NCBI RefSeq assembly: GCF_024359525.1
Contig: NZ_JAKZEU010000004.1
Location: 1-64,000, forward strand
DNA from: Paracoccus albicereus
Lineage (GTDB): Bacteria; Pseudomonadota; Alphaproteobacteria; Rhodobacterales; Rhodobacteraceae
Direction: 5' to 3'
Length of the DNA: 64,000 nucleotides
The notes under the pieces were generated by a model. It was given only the letters and a program-made list of their open reading frames with translations. It was not told the DNA's origin and ran no database searches. Below, one piece after another: positions 33,284 to 42,632 of the stretch (positions are counted from its first letter, which is position 1; every line of letters begins with the position of its first letter). The position numbers and the translations under genes were made by a program.

Positions 33284-35067
33284 GTAACAGGAGCAAAACC
33301 CCGGGCGGTATTGCAATCTAACGGCGGGCTTTGGCGGGCGGCGATCTGTCAGGGTGTCGCGCAGCGCGTTCTGACGAGCTGCGGAAGAGAGGGCACGGCT
33401 TGGCCGCCAATGATGCCCAGGCGATCGCCGAGATAGTCCCAGAACGAGACGCCGAGCTTGGCGCAGGTCTTCATCAGCGACAGGAACGTGTCACGGCAAT
33501 GACGGCCGGCATCGCTGCGGGTGCCGCCGGAGATCTTGCGCTTGGTGACAACGGCGCGGATGTCGTTTTCGGAGCCGTTGGTGTGGAGCGGGATCTCCGG
33601 GCGGTCGAGCACCATCAGCAAATCGGCTTTGTTGGCGTGGAGCCGGGCCAGAAGCCTGTCAAGGGTGACAAAGCCGGTGCAGCGTCGGAAGATCCGGTCG
33701 AAGCGGGCCCGCAAGGCGGCTCTGCGTTTGGGGCCGGGATCGCGGCGATAGGCCTTGAGGGCGTCGTAGAAGCGCCAGATCAGGCTGCGCTGTCGCTGCT
33801 GGATGGCGCGGTTCTGCTCGGTGAAGGTGTCGAGCCTGTGCACCAGCCGCTCGGCATGGATCCAGCACAGACCGTGCTGGCCGACGTTGAACTGACCGGC
33901 ATCGTCGCTGACGATCACCGTGTCGGGGAGCAGGCCGTGCGCCTTGATGCTGCCCCATAGCGCGCCCTCGGTGGCGACCGTGACCGGATCGGGACTGGCC
34001 TTCAGCACGCTGATGCCGAGCCGGTCGAGATGCGCCTGCCAAGCGGCGTGATCGCAGAAATGCTTGTCGCCCGCTTCAGCCAGCAGCCGGATCACCGGGC
34101 CGCTGAGCGCACGGCCGCGCATGTAGGCGAGCGCCTCGGCATTGATTGCGTAATCGCCATGGCCGACGCGAAGCAGTTCCAGGAAGTTGAGCCGACTCTT
34201 CGAGCCGGTCGTGCCAAACCATGCGAAGCGGTCATTGCCGATCTGGGTGCAGGAGCCGTTCACCGCCTTGTGGCGCGCACCGGTATCGTCGACCGTCAGC
34301 CAGGCCGCCGTTTCCAGGCCGGTGCGCAATATCTCGCGCGCCTCCGCAACGAAACGCTGCTGGCCGTCGATCAGCAGCCGCACCACCTGGCGCTTGGAGA
34401 TCTCGATGCCGATCGCATCGAGCAGCGTGACCAGCCGCGCCACGGTGACCTGACCCTGATGGTACTGGGACAGCACGAAACGGCGCAGCTGCGGCCCGAA
34501 ATGGGTGTCGATGCCATCCGGCAGCGGCGCCACGACGGTTCGGCCATCGGGCGTAACCCAGCGCTCGCGCCGAAACCTGACCGCCGCCGGCTGAATGATC
34601 AGATCCTGGACGACGAAGTTTTCGTAACCCTTGAAGCGGGAGCCCGCCGGAACCTCGGCCTTCACAACCCGATCCTCGACCGAGACCCGCGACAGCTTCT
34701 TCTTGCCGCGCCCGCGGCGTTTGCCGACGTCCGATGACGCCTTGCGTTCGCTCGCCTGCTCCATGCCGCTCGGCTTGCTGGGCTTGACACTCGGCCGACC
34801 AGAACCGCCCTTCAGCCGCGCGATCTCGTCGCGTTGGTCGGCGACAATCTGCTTCAGCGCTGCCACCTCGCCCAGCAGTTCCAGCACCAGTTCCCTGAGG
34901 TCGCTGATCGACAGGTCATCGAGGGCATGAGAGGGCGGCTTGCGCATTGCGCGATTGAGTCAGAAACCCGCCACTTCGGGAACCCCTTCCGGGCAGCCCG
35001 AGCCAATCCGCCGCACCACCAGAAACGCATCGCAAATTCGCTCTGCCCGGGATTTTGCTCCTGTTAC
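33284..35067 (-). mobile_element. Intact IS66-family element (single-ORF, ISBst12-like)
   Basis: 1784 bases. Terminal inverted repeats GTAACAGGAGCAAAACCCCG (33284 on) and its inverse ending at 35067 differ by one base in about 23. It carries only the large transposase gene, without the tnpA and tnpB of classical IS66, as in the ISBst12 subgroup. It has no matching duplication of its own on the inner side. Confidence 0.85.
33349..34947 (-). CDS. IS66-family transposase (TnpC type)
   Basis: 532 residues. A leucine-rich coiled coil at about 12-48 ([20 protein letters not shown]) is followed by a basic linker and a zinc-finger-like region without the full cysteine set. The DDE catalytic core has [33 protein letters not shown] and the IS66 C-terminal signature [20 protein letters not shown]. 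It catalyses cut-and-paste or copy-out movement of the IS and of the composite unit. The copy is intact and might act on both outer ends. Confidence 0.92.
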   Translation of the reverse strand: MRKPPSHALDDLSISDLRELVLELLGEVAALKQIVADQRDEIARLKGGSGRPSVKPSKPSGMEQASERKASSDVGKRRGRGKKKLSRVSVEDRVVKAEVPAGSRFKGYENFVVQDLIIQPAAVRFRRERWVTPDGRTVVAPLPDGIDTHFGPQLRRFVLSQYHQGQVTVARLVTLLDAIGIEISKRQVVRLLIDGQQRFVAEAREILRTGLETAAWLTVDDTGARHKAVNGSCTQIGNDRFAWFGTTGSKSRLNFLELLRVGHGDYAINAEALAYMRGRALSGPVIRLLAEAGDKHFCDHAAWQAHLDRLGISVLKASPDPVTVATEGALWGSIKAHGLLPDTVIVSDDAGQFNVGQHGLCWIHAERLVHRLDTFTEQNRAIQQRQRSLIWRFYDALKAYRRDPGPKRRAALRARFDRIFRRCTGFVTLDRLLARLHANKADLLMVLDRPEIPLHTNGSENDIRAVVTKRKISGGTRSDAGRHCRDTFLSLMKTCAKLGVSFWDYLGDRLGIIGGQAVPSLPQLVRTRCATP

Positions 35068-35272
35068 TTGTTCAGGCCGGACTAGCGTAAGGTAACTGAC
35101 GAAATCAATGGGCTTAGAACCTCCGCCGACAACTGCAGAACAAATAGAGACCGGCACGAGCCCGCGTTTCCATTTGCCGCTTTATGCCACCCTGCCACCC
35201 CTTCGTTCGATGTTTGAGTTGAACTGCAGCGCGGATCACGCCTGTGGCACGTCAACAAAGAGGTGGTCGATC

Positions 35273-35733
35273 ATGGCGCAACGAGAAAAACTTACCGAGA
35301 AACTGGTCAGGGCCGTCGAGCCGCGCGCGGGCATTTATCAGGTTTTCGATGAAGACGTGCGGGGGTTTTCGCTGCGCATCTTTTCGTCTGGCAGTCGGCA
35401 TTTTGCGCTGGATTATCGCGTCAAAGGACGCCAGCGACGCTTCACCATCGGCAGGTGGCCGGAATGGACGGTCACGGCGGCGCGCGAACAAGCCAAGTCA
35501 CGGCGGCGCGCGAACAAGCCAAGGCACTGCGCCGCATCATTGACGATGGCGGTGACCCGTTGGGCGAGCGGGAAGCCGGGATGGCGGCCCCCCGCATCCC
35601 CGATCTGATCGACCGCTACATCGAAACCCACACGCCAAATCTGGCACCGACCAACCGCACCGACCAGATTTCCATGCTGCGCAAACTGGTCCAGCCGGTC
35701 TGGACGAGTCTGCCCGGGTTGGCGGCGGAATGA
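35273..35733 (+). pseudogene. Tyrosine integrase remnant broken by a 26-bp tandem duplication
   Basis: The ATG at 35273 begins MAQREKLTEKLVRAVEPRAG, the DUF4102 arm-binding domain of P4-like integrases (VFDEDVRGFSLRIFSSGSRH, RFTIGRWPEWTV). At 35471-35522 a 26-base unit is repeated exactly in tandem, which shifts the frame. The other frame carries on with AREQAKALRRIIDDGGDPLG and DRYIETHTPNLAPTNRTDQI, then leaves the family after KLVQPVW and stops at 35733. The catalytic R...HxxR...Y domain is absent. It is a truncated leftover of an integrated element, now inside the composite transposon. Confidence 0.8.
35471..35522 (+). repeat. Exact 26-bp tandem duplication
   Basis: Units at 35471-35496 and 35497-35522, each starting GTCACGGCGGCGCGCG. 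The unit length is not a multiple of three, so the duplication itself disrupts the integrase frame. Removing one unit restores EWTVTAAREQAKALRR. Confidence 0.9.
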
Positions 35734-36003
35734 GCCAAATGCGATTGCCCTGACCACGTGTGTGCGAAGTATGGCTGGCTCAGATCAGCAGGGGCAGGAG
35801 GTGGTCGGCGTCGCGCTTACGCACCTTATCGGACAGCGCCCAATGCTTCTTCGAAACCACAACCAAATCCCCCGATCTGTCAGATCCCAGGATAGTTCTG
35901 CTACACAGATTGAGAATGACCCGATTTAAAGGCAAAATATTATATGTAAGGGCAAAGCAGAGGCATTGATTTTGCTTGCTTTCATATGTCACATTTAAAG
36001 GCC

Positions 36004-37152
36004 TTAGCGAAAGCGCAGATTCTCTCGAGTCAACTGGTCGATTCTGGTCACCCCCATCAACTTCATATCGCGTTCAATTTCGACTTTGATATTACCCAAG
36101 GCTCGCTCAACCCCCGCCTCCCCTGCTGCTGCAAGTGCATAGAGATAGAGCCGACCGCCAGAACAGGCCTTGGCTCCGACGGACAGCGCCTTCAAGACGT
36201 GGGTTCCTCGTTGGATGCCCCCTTCGCAAATCACATCTATCCTGTCACCGACTGCGTCGCAGATCTCGGCCAGTTGGTCGAACGGGCTGCGTGAGCCGTC
36301 GAGTTGTCGCCCACCGTGATTGGAAACCATGATTCCGGTGCAGCCGATGTCAACGGCCCGCTTCGCGTCCTCGACGCTCATGATGCCTTTCAACGCAAAC
36401 TGGCCATTCCATTGTGCGCAGAGCTTCTCGGCGTCCTTCCAGCTCATCGACTGGTCCAGCATCGTCGAGAAATAATCGCCTACTGATACCGCTATATTAG
36501 TGCCCGCTGTAACATGCCCCGAAAGATGTGGCATGTCGAACTTCTCCTTTGTTAGGAAATTCCACGCCCAAACTGGATGCGTAGCAAAACTCAGGAGCGA
36601 TAAAGGGGTAAGTTTAGGCGGTGACGTGAAGCCCGTGCGCAGATCACGTTCGCGATTGCCGCCAGTGATTGTGTCGACGGTCAACGCCAAGACGTTGAAA
36701 TTCGCCTCACGGGCACGTTCAAGCAGCGCATCATTGAGCCCACGATCCTTGTGAAAGTAGAACTGGAACATCTTCGGGCCAGGTGCGAGTTCGGCGATCT
36801 CCTCCACGGCGACGGTGGCGAGTGAGGATACGCCGAACATCGTACCAAGCCTGGATGCCGCTCGGGCGACTGCGCGCTCTCCCTCATGATGAAATAACCT
36901 TTGCAGCGCCGTAGGCGCGCAATAGAATGGCATAGCGAGTTTCTGCCCCATCACTTTGACGCTCATGTCGACTTGTTCGACACCCGCCAGAATGTTCGGC
37001 ACCAGATCACAACTCTCGAAGGCCTGGGTATTCCTGCGATAGGTTAGCTCATCGTCAGCGGCACCATCGATATAATGAAAAATCGGGGCTGGTAGTCTTT
37101 GCTTGGCCAGTTGCCGAAAATCTTGAAAATTATGACAGTCCTTTAACCTCAT
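36004..37152 (-). CDS. FMN-dependent alpha-hydroxy-acid oxidase/dehydrogenase
   Basis: 382 residues, the full length of the lactate dehydrogenase/glycolate oxidase family. Visible residues: FHYIDGAADDE near the N-terminus, FYCAPTALQRLFH, FQFYFHKDR, the FMN-binding Lys255 (LKGIM) and the catalytic base His279 in SNHGGRQLDG with Arg282. It oxidises a 2-hydroxy acid to the 2-keto acid with FMN, passing electrons to oxygen or quinone. It is the last gene of the leftward catabolic cluster, about 200 bases after the gamma-carbonic-anhydrase-like gene. The exact substrate is not shown; the cluster suggests a hydroxylated carboxylate. Confidence 0.88.
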   Translation of the reverse strand: MRLKDCHNFQDFRQLAKQRLPAPIFHYIDGAADDELTYRRNTQAFESCDLVPNILAGVEQVDMSVKVMGQKLAMPFYCAPTALQRLFHHEGERAVARAASRLGTMFGVSSLATVAVEEIAELAPGPKMFQFYFHKDRGLNDALLERAREANFNVLALTVDTITGGNRERDLRTGFTSPPKLTPLSLLSFATHPVWAWNFLTKEKFDMPHLSGHVTAGTNIAVSVGDYFSTMLDQSMSWKDAEKLCAQWNGQFALKGIMSVEDAKRAVDIGCTGIMVSNHGGRQLDGSRSPFDQLAEICDAVGDRIDVICEGGIQRGTHVLKALSVGAKACSGGRLYLYALAAAGEAGVERALGNIKVEIERDMKLMGVTRIDQLTRENLRFR

Positions 37153-37353
37153 CGTAACTTCCTCTTCGCATTCTCTAGAACGATAACGACCTTCTCGCCA
37201 GAACCTCTGGCTTATCTCCGCAACGCTGCGCCGATCGCAGCGCGATAACCTTCACGATATCGTGCTTAGGATCGATCCCGGTAACGCCCTAATTCGTAGA
37301 GCCAATCTGGCGGGTCATCTGCGCCAGTTGGGCGGCAAGCCTTCTAGCCGAGG

Positions 37354-37923
37354 TCAGGGGCCTTTCAAGTTGGCGATGCCGACGGGCAGGGTGGCGGACT
37401 GGAGCCCCGCAGCAAAGCGGCGCCAGCGGACACGATAAAGCTCCGCAGCCTTTTCCAAATCAGCCACACCACCTGCGTCGATTTTACGAACCGCGCGGGC
37501 AGGACTTCCAACGACAAGCGTGTTGTCGGGGATGTCTTTGCCTTCGGTGACCAGCGCGCCTGCGCCAATTAGGCAGTTTTTGCCAATCTTGGCACCGTTG
37601 AGGATGGTCGCGCCCATACCTATCAAGGTGCCGTCACCGATGGTGCAGCCGTGGATCATCGCGCGATGCCCGATGGTGCAATTGGTACCAATATGAATGG
37701 GGAAGCCGGGATCGACATGCAGCACGCAGTTGTCCTGGATATTGGAACCTGAGCCCAAATAGATAGTGGCATCATCCGCGCGTAGGACGGCACCAAACCA
37801 GATGCTAGCGTCAGCCTCGATCTGTACATCGCCTATTAGCACAGCCGTGGGCGCGACGAAGGCTTCGCCGGTGGAGGGGCCACGCGGACCGATATTGTCC
37901 AAAGTGAATAGATGTACGGGCAT
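37354..37923 (-). CDS. Gamma-carbonic-anhydrase-like hexapeptide-repeat protein
   Basis: 189 residues from the ATG at 37923. A left-handed beta helix is visible from repeats such as VLIGDVQIEADASIWFGAVL and TIGDGTLIGMGATILNGAKI. The three zinc-ligand histidines of the gamma class appear to be present: His69 (CVLHVD), His86 and His91 (IGHRAMIHG). Relatives include PaaY thioesterase-like proteins that accompany CoA-dependent degradation pathways, which fits the CoA-transferase in this cluster. The longer open frame to 37965 runs into tctA. Confidence 0.8.
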   Translation of the reverse strand: MPVHLFTLDNIGPRGPSTGEAFVAPTAVLIGDVQIEADASIWFGAVLRADDATIYLGSGSNIQDNCVLHVDPGFPIHIGTNCTIGHRAMIHGCTIGDGTLIGMGATILNGAKIGKNCLIGAGALVTEGKDIPDNTLVVGSPARAVRKIDAGGVADLEKAAELYRVRWRRFAAGLQSATLPVGIANLKGP

Positions 37924-37961
37924 TGTTGCATCTCCTACTCTGCGCCGGATCGCGCGTGGAC

Positions 37962-39503
37962 TCAAACTGAGTTCTTCCGATGACGTTTTCGCTTCGATGA
38001 CATCCAGGGGCGCATAACCATGAAGTAGAAGAACACCGCAATCAGTCCGAGAAAAAACAGGCTATCCGGGCTGGTGAAGAAAATGGATGGGCTTCCGTCG
38101 GTTATGTCCAGACTGCGCCTCATATAGACCTCGAGGTCTGGCCCGAGAATGAAACCCAGCAGGAAGGAGACCATGGGATACCCACCTCGCTGCATGAAAT
38201 AGGAGCCGATCCCGACGACAAGCGCCGCCCCCATCTGAAACACGGAAAAGGTCGAGACATACGCACCGACCATCGCAATAACTGCGATACTAGAGAACAG
38301 TACCGCCTTATTGATCGAAACTAGGCGCATGTACCAAGGGCCAAGAAACAGAAGCGTGATCGGAATCAAAAGCGCCGAGACCAGCAGTGCCGCCATCATC
38401 GGAGTCACGATAGCGAATTGCTCGGTCATCATTTGTGGCCCCGGCTGCAGGCCGTTGATGATCAGTACCCCCAGGATCACGGCCGAAGTTGTATCACCCG
38501 GGATACCGAAGGTCAGCATCGGGACCAACGCACCACCGCACATCGCATTGTTTGCAGCTTCCGCAGCGGCGATGCCTTCGATCGAGCCGTTATTATATTC
38601 CTCTGGCCGCGAAGAACTGCGTTTCGCCTCGGCGTAGGAGACGAACGCTGCACTGCTGCCGCCTGCACCTGGCAGAACCCCAACAAAGTAACCGATCACC
38701 GCGAACTTGAGGTAACGGTAGGTGCCGATCAGGTGGTAGTCGGCCCAGCGTGGAACGAAGTGCCGCCAACTCCATTTGACCTTTTTAAGCAGGTTATTCG
38801 TGGCGCTGCGATCTTCCGTCGAGCTACCTGTGACCTGCACGAACAACTCGCTGATCGCAAAGGCCCCGATGATCACGGCCATCAGGTCGATCCCTTCAAT
38901 CAGGGCAGGAAATCCAAAGGTTTGCCGCACTTTCGAACTTGCTACATCAATACCGATGGTCGCCACCATAAGACCCACCAACGTGGCCACGATCCCTTTG
39001 GAAATTGACCGATCATTCGAGATGATGATCACGAAAAAGGCAAACAGGATCAGGGAGAACTTTCCTGGTGTTTGCACATAAAGCGCGGCCTGTGCAATCA
39101 CGGGCGCCAGCGTCATCAGCAATATGGCACCGATCACACCGCCCACCATCGATGCCAGCGCGGCACTGCGCAGCGCGATCGCGCCTTCGCCACGGCGCAT
39201 CAGGATATTGCCCTCATAGGCGGTCATGATGGCGCAGGGCGCACCGGGGATGTTCACTGTGATCGCAGTGATACTGCCGCCATACTGCCCACCCATGAAA
39301 ATTGCGGCGCACATTACAAGGGACGAGGTCACGTCCATCGAATAGGTGAGCGGCAGGATCAGCGCGATCGCCAGTGTGCCGGTCAGGCCCGGGATTGCCG
39401 CAAAGATCGTTCCGATCAGGAACCCGCCCACCAGGTAGCCAAACACCGCAGGTTCCGCGATCGTCTGAAAGCCGCCCACAACGTGCAGAAACTGCTCGAT
39501 CAT
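37962..39503 (-). CDS. tctA: TctA, large membrane subunit of a tripartite tricarboxylate transporter
   Basis: 513 residues with about 12 membrane segments. The family signatures AAIPGLTGTLAIALILPLTY near the N-terminus and GALVPMLTFGIPGDTTSAVI in the middle are clear. It forms the substrate path of a sodium- or proton-driven secondary transporter that takes its cargo from TctC. It overlaps tctB by four bases (39500-39503). Confidence 0.93.
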   Translation of the reverse strand: MIEQFLHVVGGFQTIAEPAVFGYLVGGFLIGTIFAAIPGLTGTLAIALILPLTYSMDVTSSLVMCAAIFMGGQYGGSITAITVNIPGAPCAIMTAYEGNILMRRGEGAIALRSAALASMVGGVIGAILLMTLAPVIAQAALYVQTPGKFSLILFAFFVIIISNDRSISKGIVATLVGLMVATIGIDVASSKVRQTFGFPALIEGIDLMAVIIGAFAISELFVQVTGSSTEDRSATNNLLKKVKWSWRHFVPRWADYHLIGTYRYLKFAVIGYFVGVLPGAGGSSAAFVSYAEAKRSSSRPEEYNNGSIEGIAAAEAANNAMCGGALVPMLTFGIPGDTTSAVILGVLIINGLQPGPQMMTEQFAIVTPMMAALLVSALLIPITLLFLGPWYMRLVSINKAVLFSSIAVIAMVGAYVSTFSVFQMGAALVVGIGSYFMQRGGYPMVSFLLGFILGPDLEVYMRRSLDITDGSPSIFFTSPDSLFFLGLIAVFFYFMVMRPWMSSKRKRHRKNSV

Positions 39504-40051
39504 TTCAGTAATCCTATTCCTGGAAGTTGGATGCCGAACAGTACTGCAAAGAACAAATAGACGATCAGACTGATACCCGTGGCGACGACAAGGTTCAGGG
39601 CGATCCCTAAAACGCCCTTCGACCAGCCGAACTGGAATGCCGCCAGCAGGCCCAGAGAGAACAGGAACGTGGACATCGCGAAACCGAGTTGCCGGAAAGC
39701 TAGGACATAGAAGAAGGAAATCGCGATCACGACGACCATCGCAACATGTGCGCCTAGGCCCAGCGGCGGGGCGGGAGCGTCGAGATCGGGGAACTCTTCC
39801 GAGACTTGGGGGGGCTGCGGTAGTCTGTCATTGGTGGTCCGGCGGCGGCTCAACTGTCCGATGAGCACCGCCAGAAGAGCAAGATACATTGCAACACTAA
39901 GGACAATTGGCATGAAGCTCGCGCTTGGTAACCCGTAGCGAAAAATAGCTCCATTTTGTAGCGCATCGGAAAGGTAGATCGTCGTGGAGATGAAGAAGAT
40001 CAGTGGGAGGATAAACTCGCCAAATCGAAAACGCCGAGGATTCGCAGGCAT
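39500..40051 (-). CDS. tctB: TctB, small membrane subunit of the tripartite transporter
   Basis: 183 residues with four membrane segments at about 12-30, 42-62, 97-117 and 140-170, and a short charged loop rich in Pro and Arg (SRRRTTNDRLPQPPQVSEEF). The N-terminus (FGEFILPLIFFISTTIYL) fits the family. Its position between tctC and tctA is standard. It is needed for transport, but its exact role is unclear. Confidence 0.88.
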   Translation of the reverse strand: MPANPRRFRFGEFILPLIFFISTTIYLSDALQNGAIFRYGLPSASFMPIVLSVAMYLALLAVLIGQLSRRRTTNDRLPQPPQVSEEFPDLDAPAPPLGLGAHVAMVVVIAISFFYVLAFRQLGFAMSTFLFSLGLLAAFQFGWSKGVLGIALNLVVATGISLIVYLFFAVLFGIQLPGIGLLK

Positions 40052-40157
40052 TGCAATTCTCCTTTAAGTTGGGCGTGCTCGTCGGGCGACCAGCACGCGG
40101 CTGCCCGACGCTTCAGAGCCGAAGGTTAGGATAGTCTACGGTTTTTCCTTCCAAGCT

Positions 40158-41144
40158 CTATTCGAGAATGCCTTGATCAGTAAGCTCCTTGAGGGTTTTG
40201 AAAATGTCGGCTTGGAAATCCATGGCAAATCCCGTGACTGCGTCGCTGCCCATCCAAGTTGCCGTCACGCCGACTTTCCGGGCCCAATCTTGAAACTCAT
40301 CGCTCTTCCAAGCCGTTTCAATAGCTTTTTCCAAAACCTGCTTGGCCTCATCGGGTGTACCGGCAGGCACGGCGAACAACAAAAAGCTGCCGGTCTGTAC
40401 GTTCAGCCCGACTTCCTCGCTGGTGGGCACATCCGGAAAACCTGGGTTTTCGGAGGCACTGAACTCGACTAGACCGCGCGCATCGCCAGACATTAACAGC
40501 GGTGCAAAATCGCCAAGACTGGTGACGGCAGCATCGACTTCTCCCGACAAAATGCCTTCTTTCTGCCCCGGGCTGCCGTCGGGATATGCAACGATCCGAA
40601 AGCGGGTGCCGGTCGCTTCTTGAAGCTGAAGAAGAGTCAGATGGGTCATCGATCCAAGCCCCATAATGCCGACGTTGATCTCTCCTTCGGCCTCTTTTGC
40701 GGCAGTGATAAGGTCGTCGTATGACGCATAATCGGTCTTGCCGCCAACGATGATCGCGTTGGGTTCGGTCGTGACCAAGGCGATCATATCAAGCTTGTCG
40801 AGGCTATAGCCGGGCAGCATCCCTTCCCACGGCACGGTCACGACGCTGTCGTAGGTCAGAGCCCCGACTGTGTAGCCATCCGCCGGCGAATTCATCAGGC
40901 GGTTTATGCCAACGGAGGTAACGCCACCGTCCAGGTTTTCTACAAAGATGGAGACGGGCAATTCGCGTTCTGCGATGCTCATGATTTTGCGAACAATACC
41001 ATCTGCGCCGCCGCCGGCACCCCAAGGCACTATGGCCTGAATCGGGCGGTCCGGATATTCGGCCAGTGCCGTCGTTGCGGTTGACAGAGCAAGAACGCTC
41101 GCCACGAGCGCTGCCCTCACTGTCAGTTCCAGTTTCAATCTCAT
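40158..41144 (-). CDS. tctC: TctC, periplasmic binding protein of the tripartite transporter
   Basis: 328 residues from the ATG at 41144 with GGGAGGA upstream. A signal peptide ends at ALA (26-28). The mature start EYPDRPIQAIVPWGAGGGAD is the hallmark of the Bug/TctC family. These proteins bind carboxylates through two conserved water-bridging loops; substrates range from citrate to aromatic acids. It is the first gene of the tctCBA set, about 105 bases before tctB. Confidence 0.92.
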   Translation of the reverse strand: MRLKLELTVRAALVASVLALSTATTALAEYPDRPIQAIVPWGAGGGADGIVRKIMSIAERELPVSIFVENLDGGVTSVGINRLMNSPADGYTVGALTYDSVVTVPWEGMLPGYSLDKLDMIALVTTEPNAIIVGGKTDYASYDDLITAAKEAEGEINVGIMGLGSMTHLTLLQLQEATGTRFRIVAYPDGSPGQKEGILSGEVDAAVTSLGDFAPLLMSGDARGLVEFSASENPGFPDVPTSEEVGLNVQTGSFLLFAVPAGTPDEAKQVLEKAIETAWKSDEFQDWARKVGVTATWMGSDAVTGFAMDFQADIFKTLKELTDQGILE

Positions 41145-41414
41145 CAATCTTCCTCCCGTTTGGTCCAGCATCAGGCTGGCTTTATCTTAGAACGCGTCCA
41201 TGATTTCATCTGAATGGGCTTTCGGGACAGTTGTGAAGTCGTTTTTTTCCCCCAACTGCGCACTGAGTACTCCGTAAGGATGAAACCAAATTTGCGCTGC
41301 ATTGACCGTTGTCCGTCGGAATCGGTTGTTTCGATCTCGTGTCATAGAACCAGACGATTCAGGCGGTCGGTCAAAGTATCCCAAAGCGTTCGGGAATGGG
41401 TACAGCAGCGCCAG

Positions 41415-42632
41415 TCATACCGTGCCTTTCTCACGCAGAGTTGCAATTTTTCTGGCGTCATATTCAAGCATTTCGGACAGGATTTCATCCGTATGCTCAC
41501 CCAGCATCGGGGGCGGTAGGCGGACACTAAATTCATGGCCTTCCATGCGGATCGGTGTGCGCATCACCTTTGCTTTCACATCTGGTGTAGCGCTGTGGCC
41601 GATCTCTTGAACGATACCGCGCGCCCGGATGTGGGGGTCGTCTAACACTTCGGGGATGGTGTTGATCGGTCCGCAGGGTATCCCGGCCGCCTGCAAATCG
41701 GCAAGCCATTGGGCCGAGGGCCGTTGGGCCAATTCTGCACGAATCTCGATCAATACCGCGTCACGATTGGCAAGTCGTAGCGTGTTGGTCACAAAGCACG
41801 GATCATCGGCCAGATCAGGCCGTCCGATGGCCTGACAAAGGCGCCGGTACTGTCCATCGTTACCCACGGCAAGGTTTATGTGGCCGTCAGCGGTGGCGAA
41901 GGTCTCATACGGAACGATGTTCGGGTGGGCATTGCCCAAGCGACCTGGCTGAACCCCGCCGACAAGGTAGTTGGACGCCTGATTGTATAACCACGCCGCC
42001 TGACAATCGAGCAACGAAATGTCAATGTGACGCCCGACACCGGTTTGGTCGCGTTCACGAAGCGCGGCCAGTATTGAAACTGCCGCATACATCCCCGACA
42101 TGATGTCCGAGATGGGCACGCCCACCTTCATCGGCTGGCCCTCAGCCTCGCCGGTAATGCTCATCAGACCGCCCATGCCCTGAACGACGAAATCGTAACC
42201 GGGTCGCTCGGCATAAGGGCCGGTCTGTCCAAAACCAGTGATCGAGCAATAGACAAGACGTGGGTTGCGCGCGTGGACCGTCTCCCAATCCAGTCTACGA
42301 CGCTTGAGATCACCAACCTTGAAATTTTCGACCAGAACATCGCTTTTGTCGATAAGAGCATTGATGATCTTAAGGCCCTCATCTGACGCGATATCCACTG
42401 TCAGAGACCGCTTGTTGCGGTTGGTGGACATGAAATAGGCGCTTTCGCGGGTGTCGTTCCCATCCCGATCCTTCAGGAAGGGCGGGCCCCATCCGCGAAT
42501 GTCATCACCGATGCCCGGCCTTTCGATTTTGACGACATCAGCCCCCAAATCGCCCAAAGTCTGCGTGCAACTTGGCCCTGCAAGAATGCGCGAGAGATCA
42601 AGAACCCGCAGACCGTCAAGCGGCAAAGTCAT
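41415..42632 (-). CDS. CaiB/BaiF-type (class III) CoA-transferase
   Basis: 405 residues, the usual family length. It opens with LPLDGLRVLDLSRILAGPSC and has GADVVKIERPGIGDDIRGWG, the pattern for CoA binding. The catalytic aspartate is likely Asp176 (VGVPISDIMSG). Class III enzymes move CoA between carboxylic acids, for example from succinyl-CoA to the imported acid. It overlaps the upstream FAD-oxidase gene by four bases (42629-42632), so both are made together. Confidence 0.9.
   Translation of the reverse strand: MTLPLDGLRVLDLSRILAGPSCTQTLGDLGADVVKIERPGIGDDIRGWGPPFLKDRDGNDTRESAYFMSTNRNKRSLTVDIASDEGLKIINALIDKSDVLVENFKVGDLKRRRLDWETVHARNPRLVYCSITGFGQTGPYAERPGYDFVVQGMGGLMSITGEAEGQPMKVGVPISDIMSGMYAAVSILAALRERDQTGVGRHIDISLLDCQAAWLYNQASNYLVGGVQPGRLGNAHPNIVPYETFATADGHINLAVGNDGQYRRLCQAIGRPDLADDPCFVTNTLRLANRDAVLIEIRAELAQRPSAQWLADLQAAGIPCGPINTIPEVLDDPHIRARGIVQEIGHSATPDVKAKVMRTPIRMEGHEFSVRLPPPMLGEHTDEILSEMLEYDARKIATLREKGTV

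Noticed and set aside
33276..35075. The left IS66 element as an independent insertion in tetR
   Set aside because: Its outer flank TTCCGAGG and inner flank TTGTTCAG differ; the matching duplication is at 49363, so it moved as part of the composite unit.
35780..35992. 70-residue leftward ORF between the integrase remnant and the hydroxyacid oxidase
   Set aside because: No family pattern and no good ribosome site; could be a transposase fragment but not supportable.
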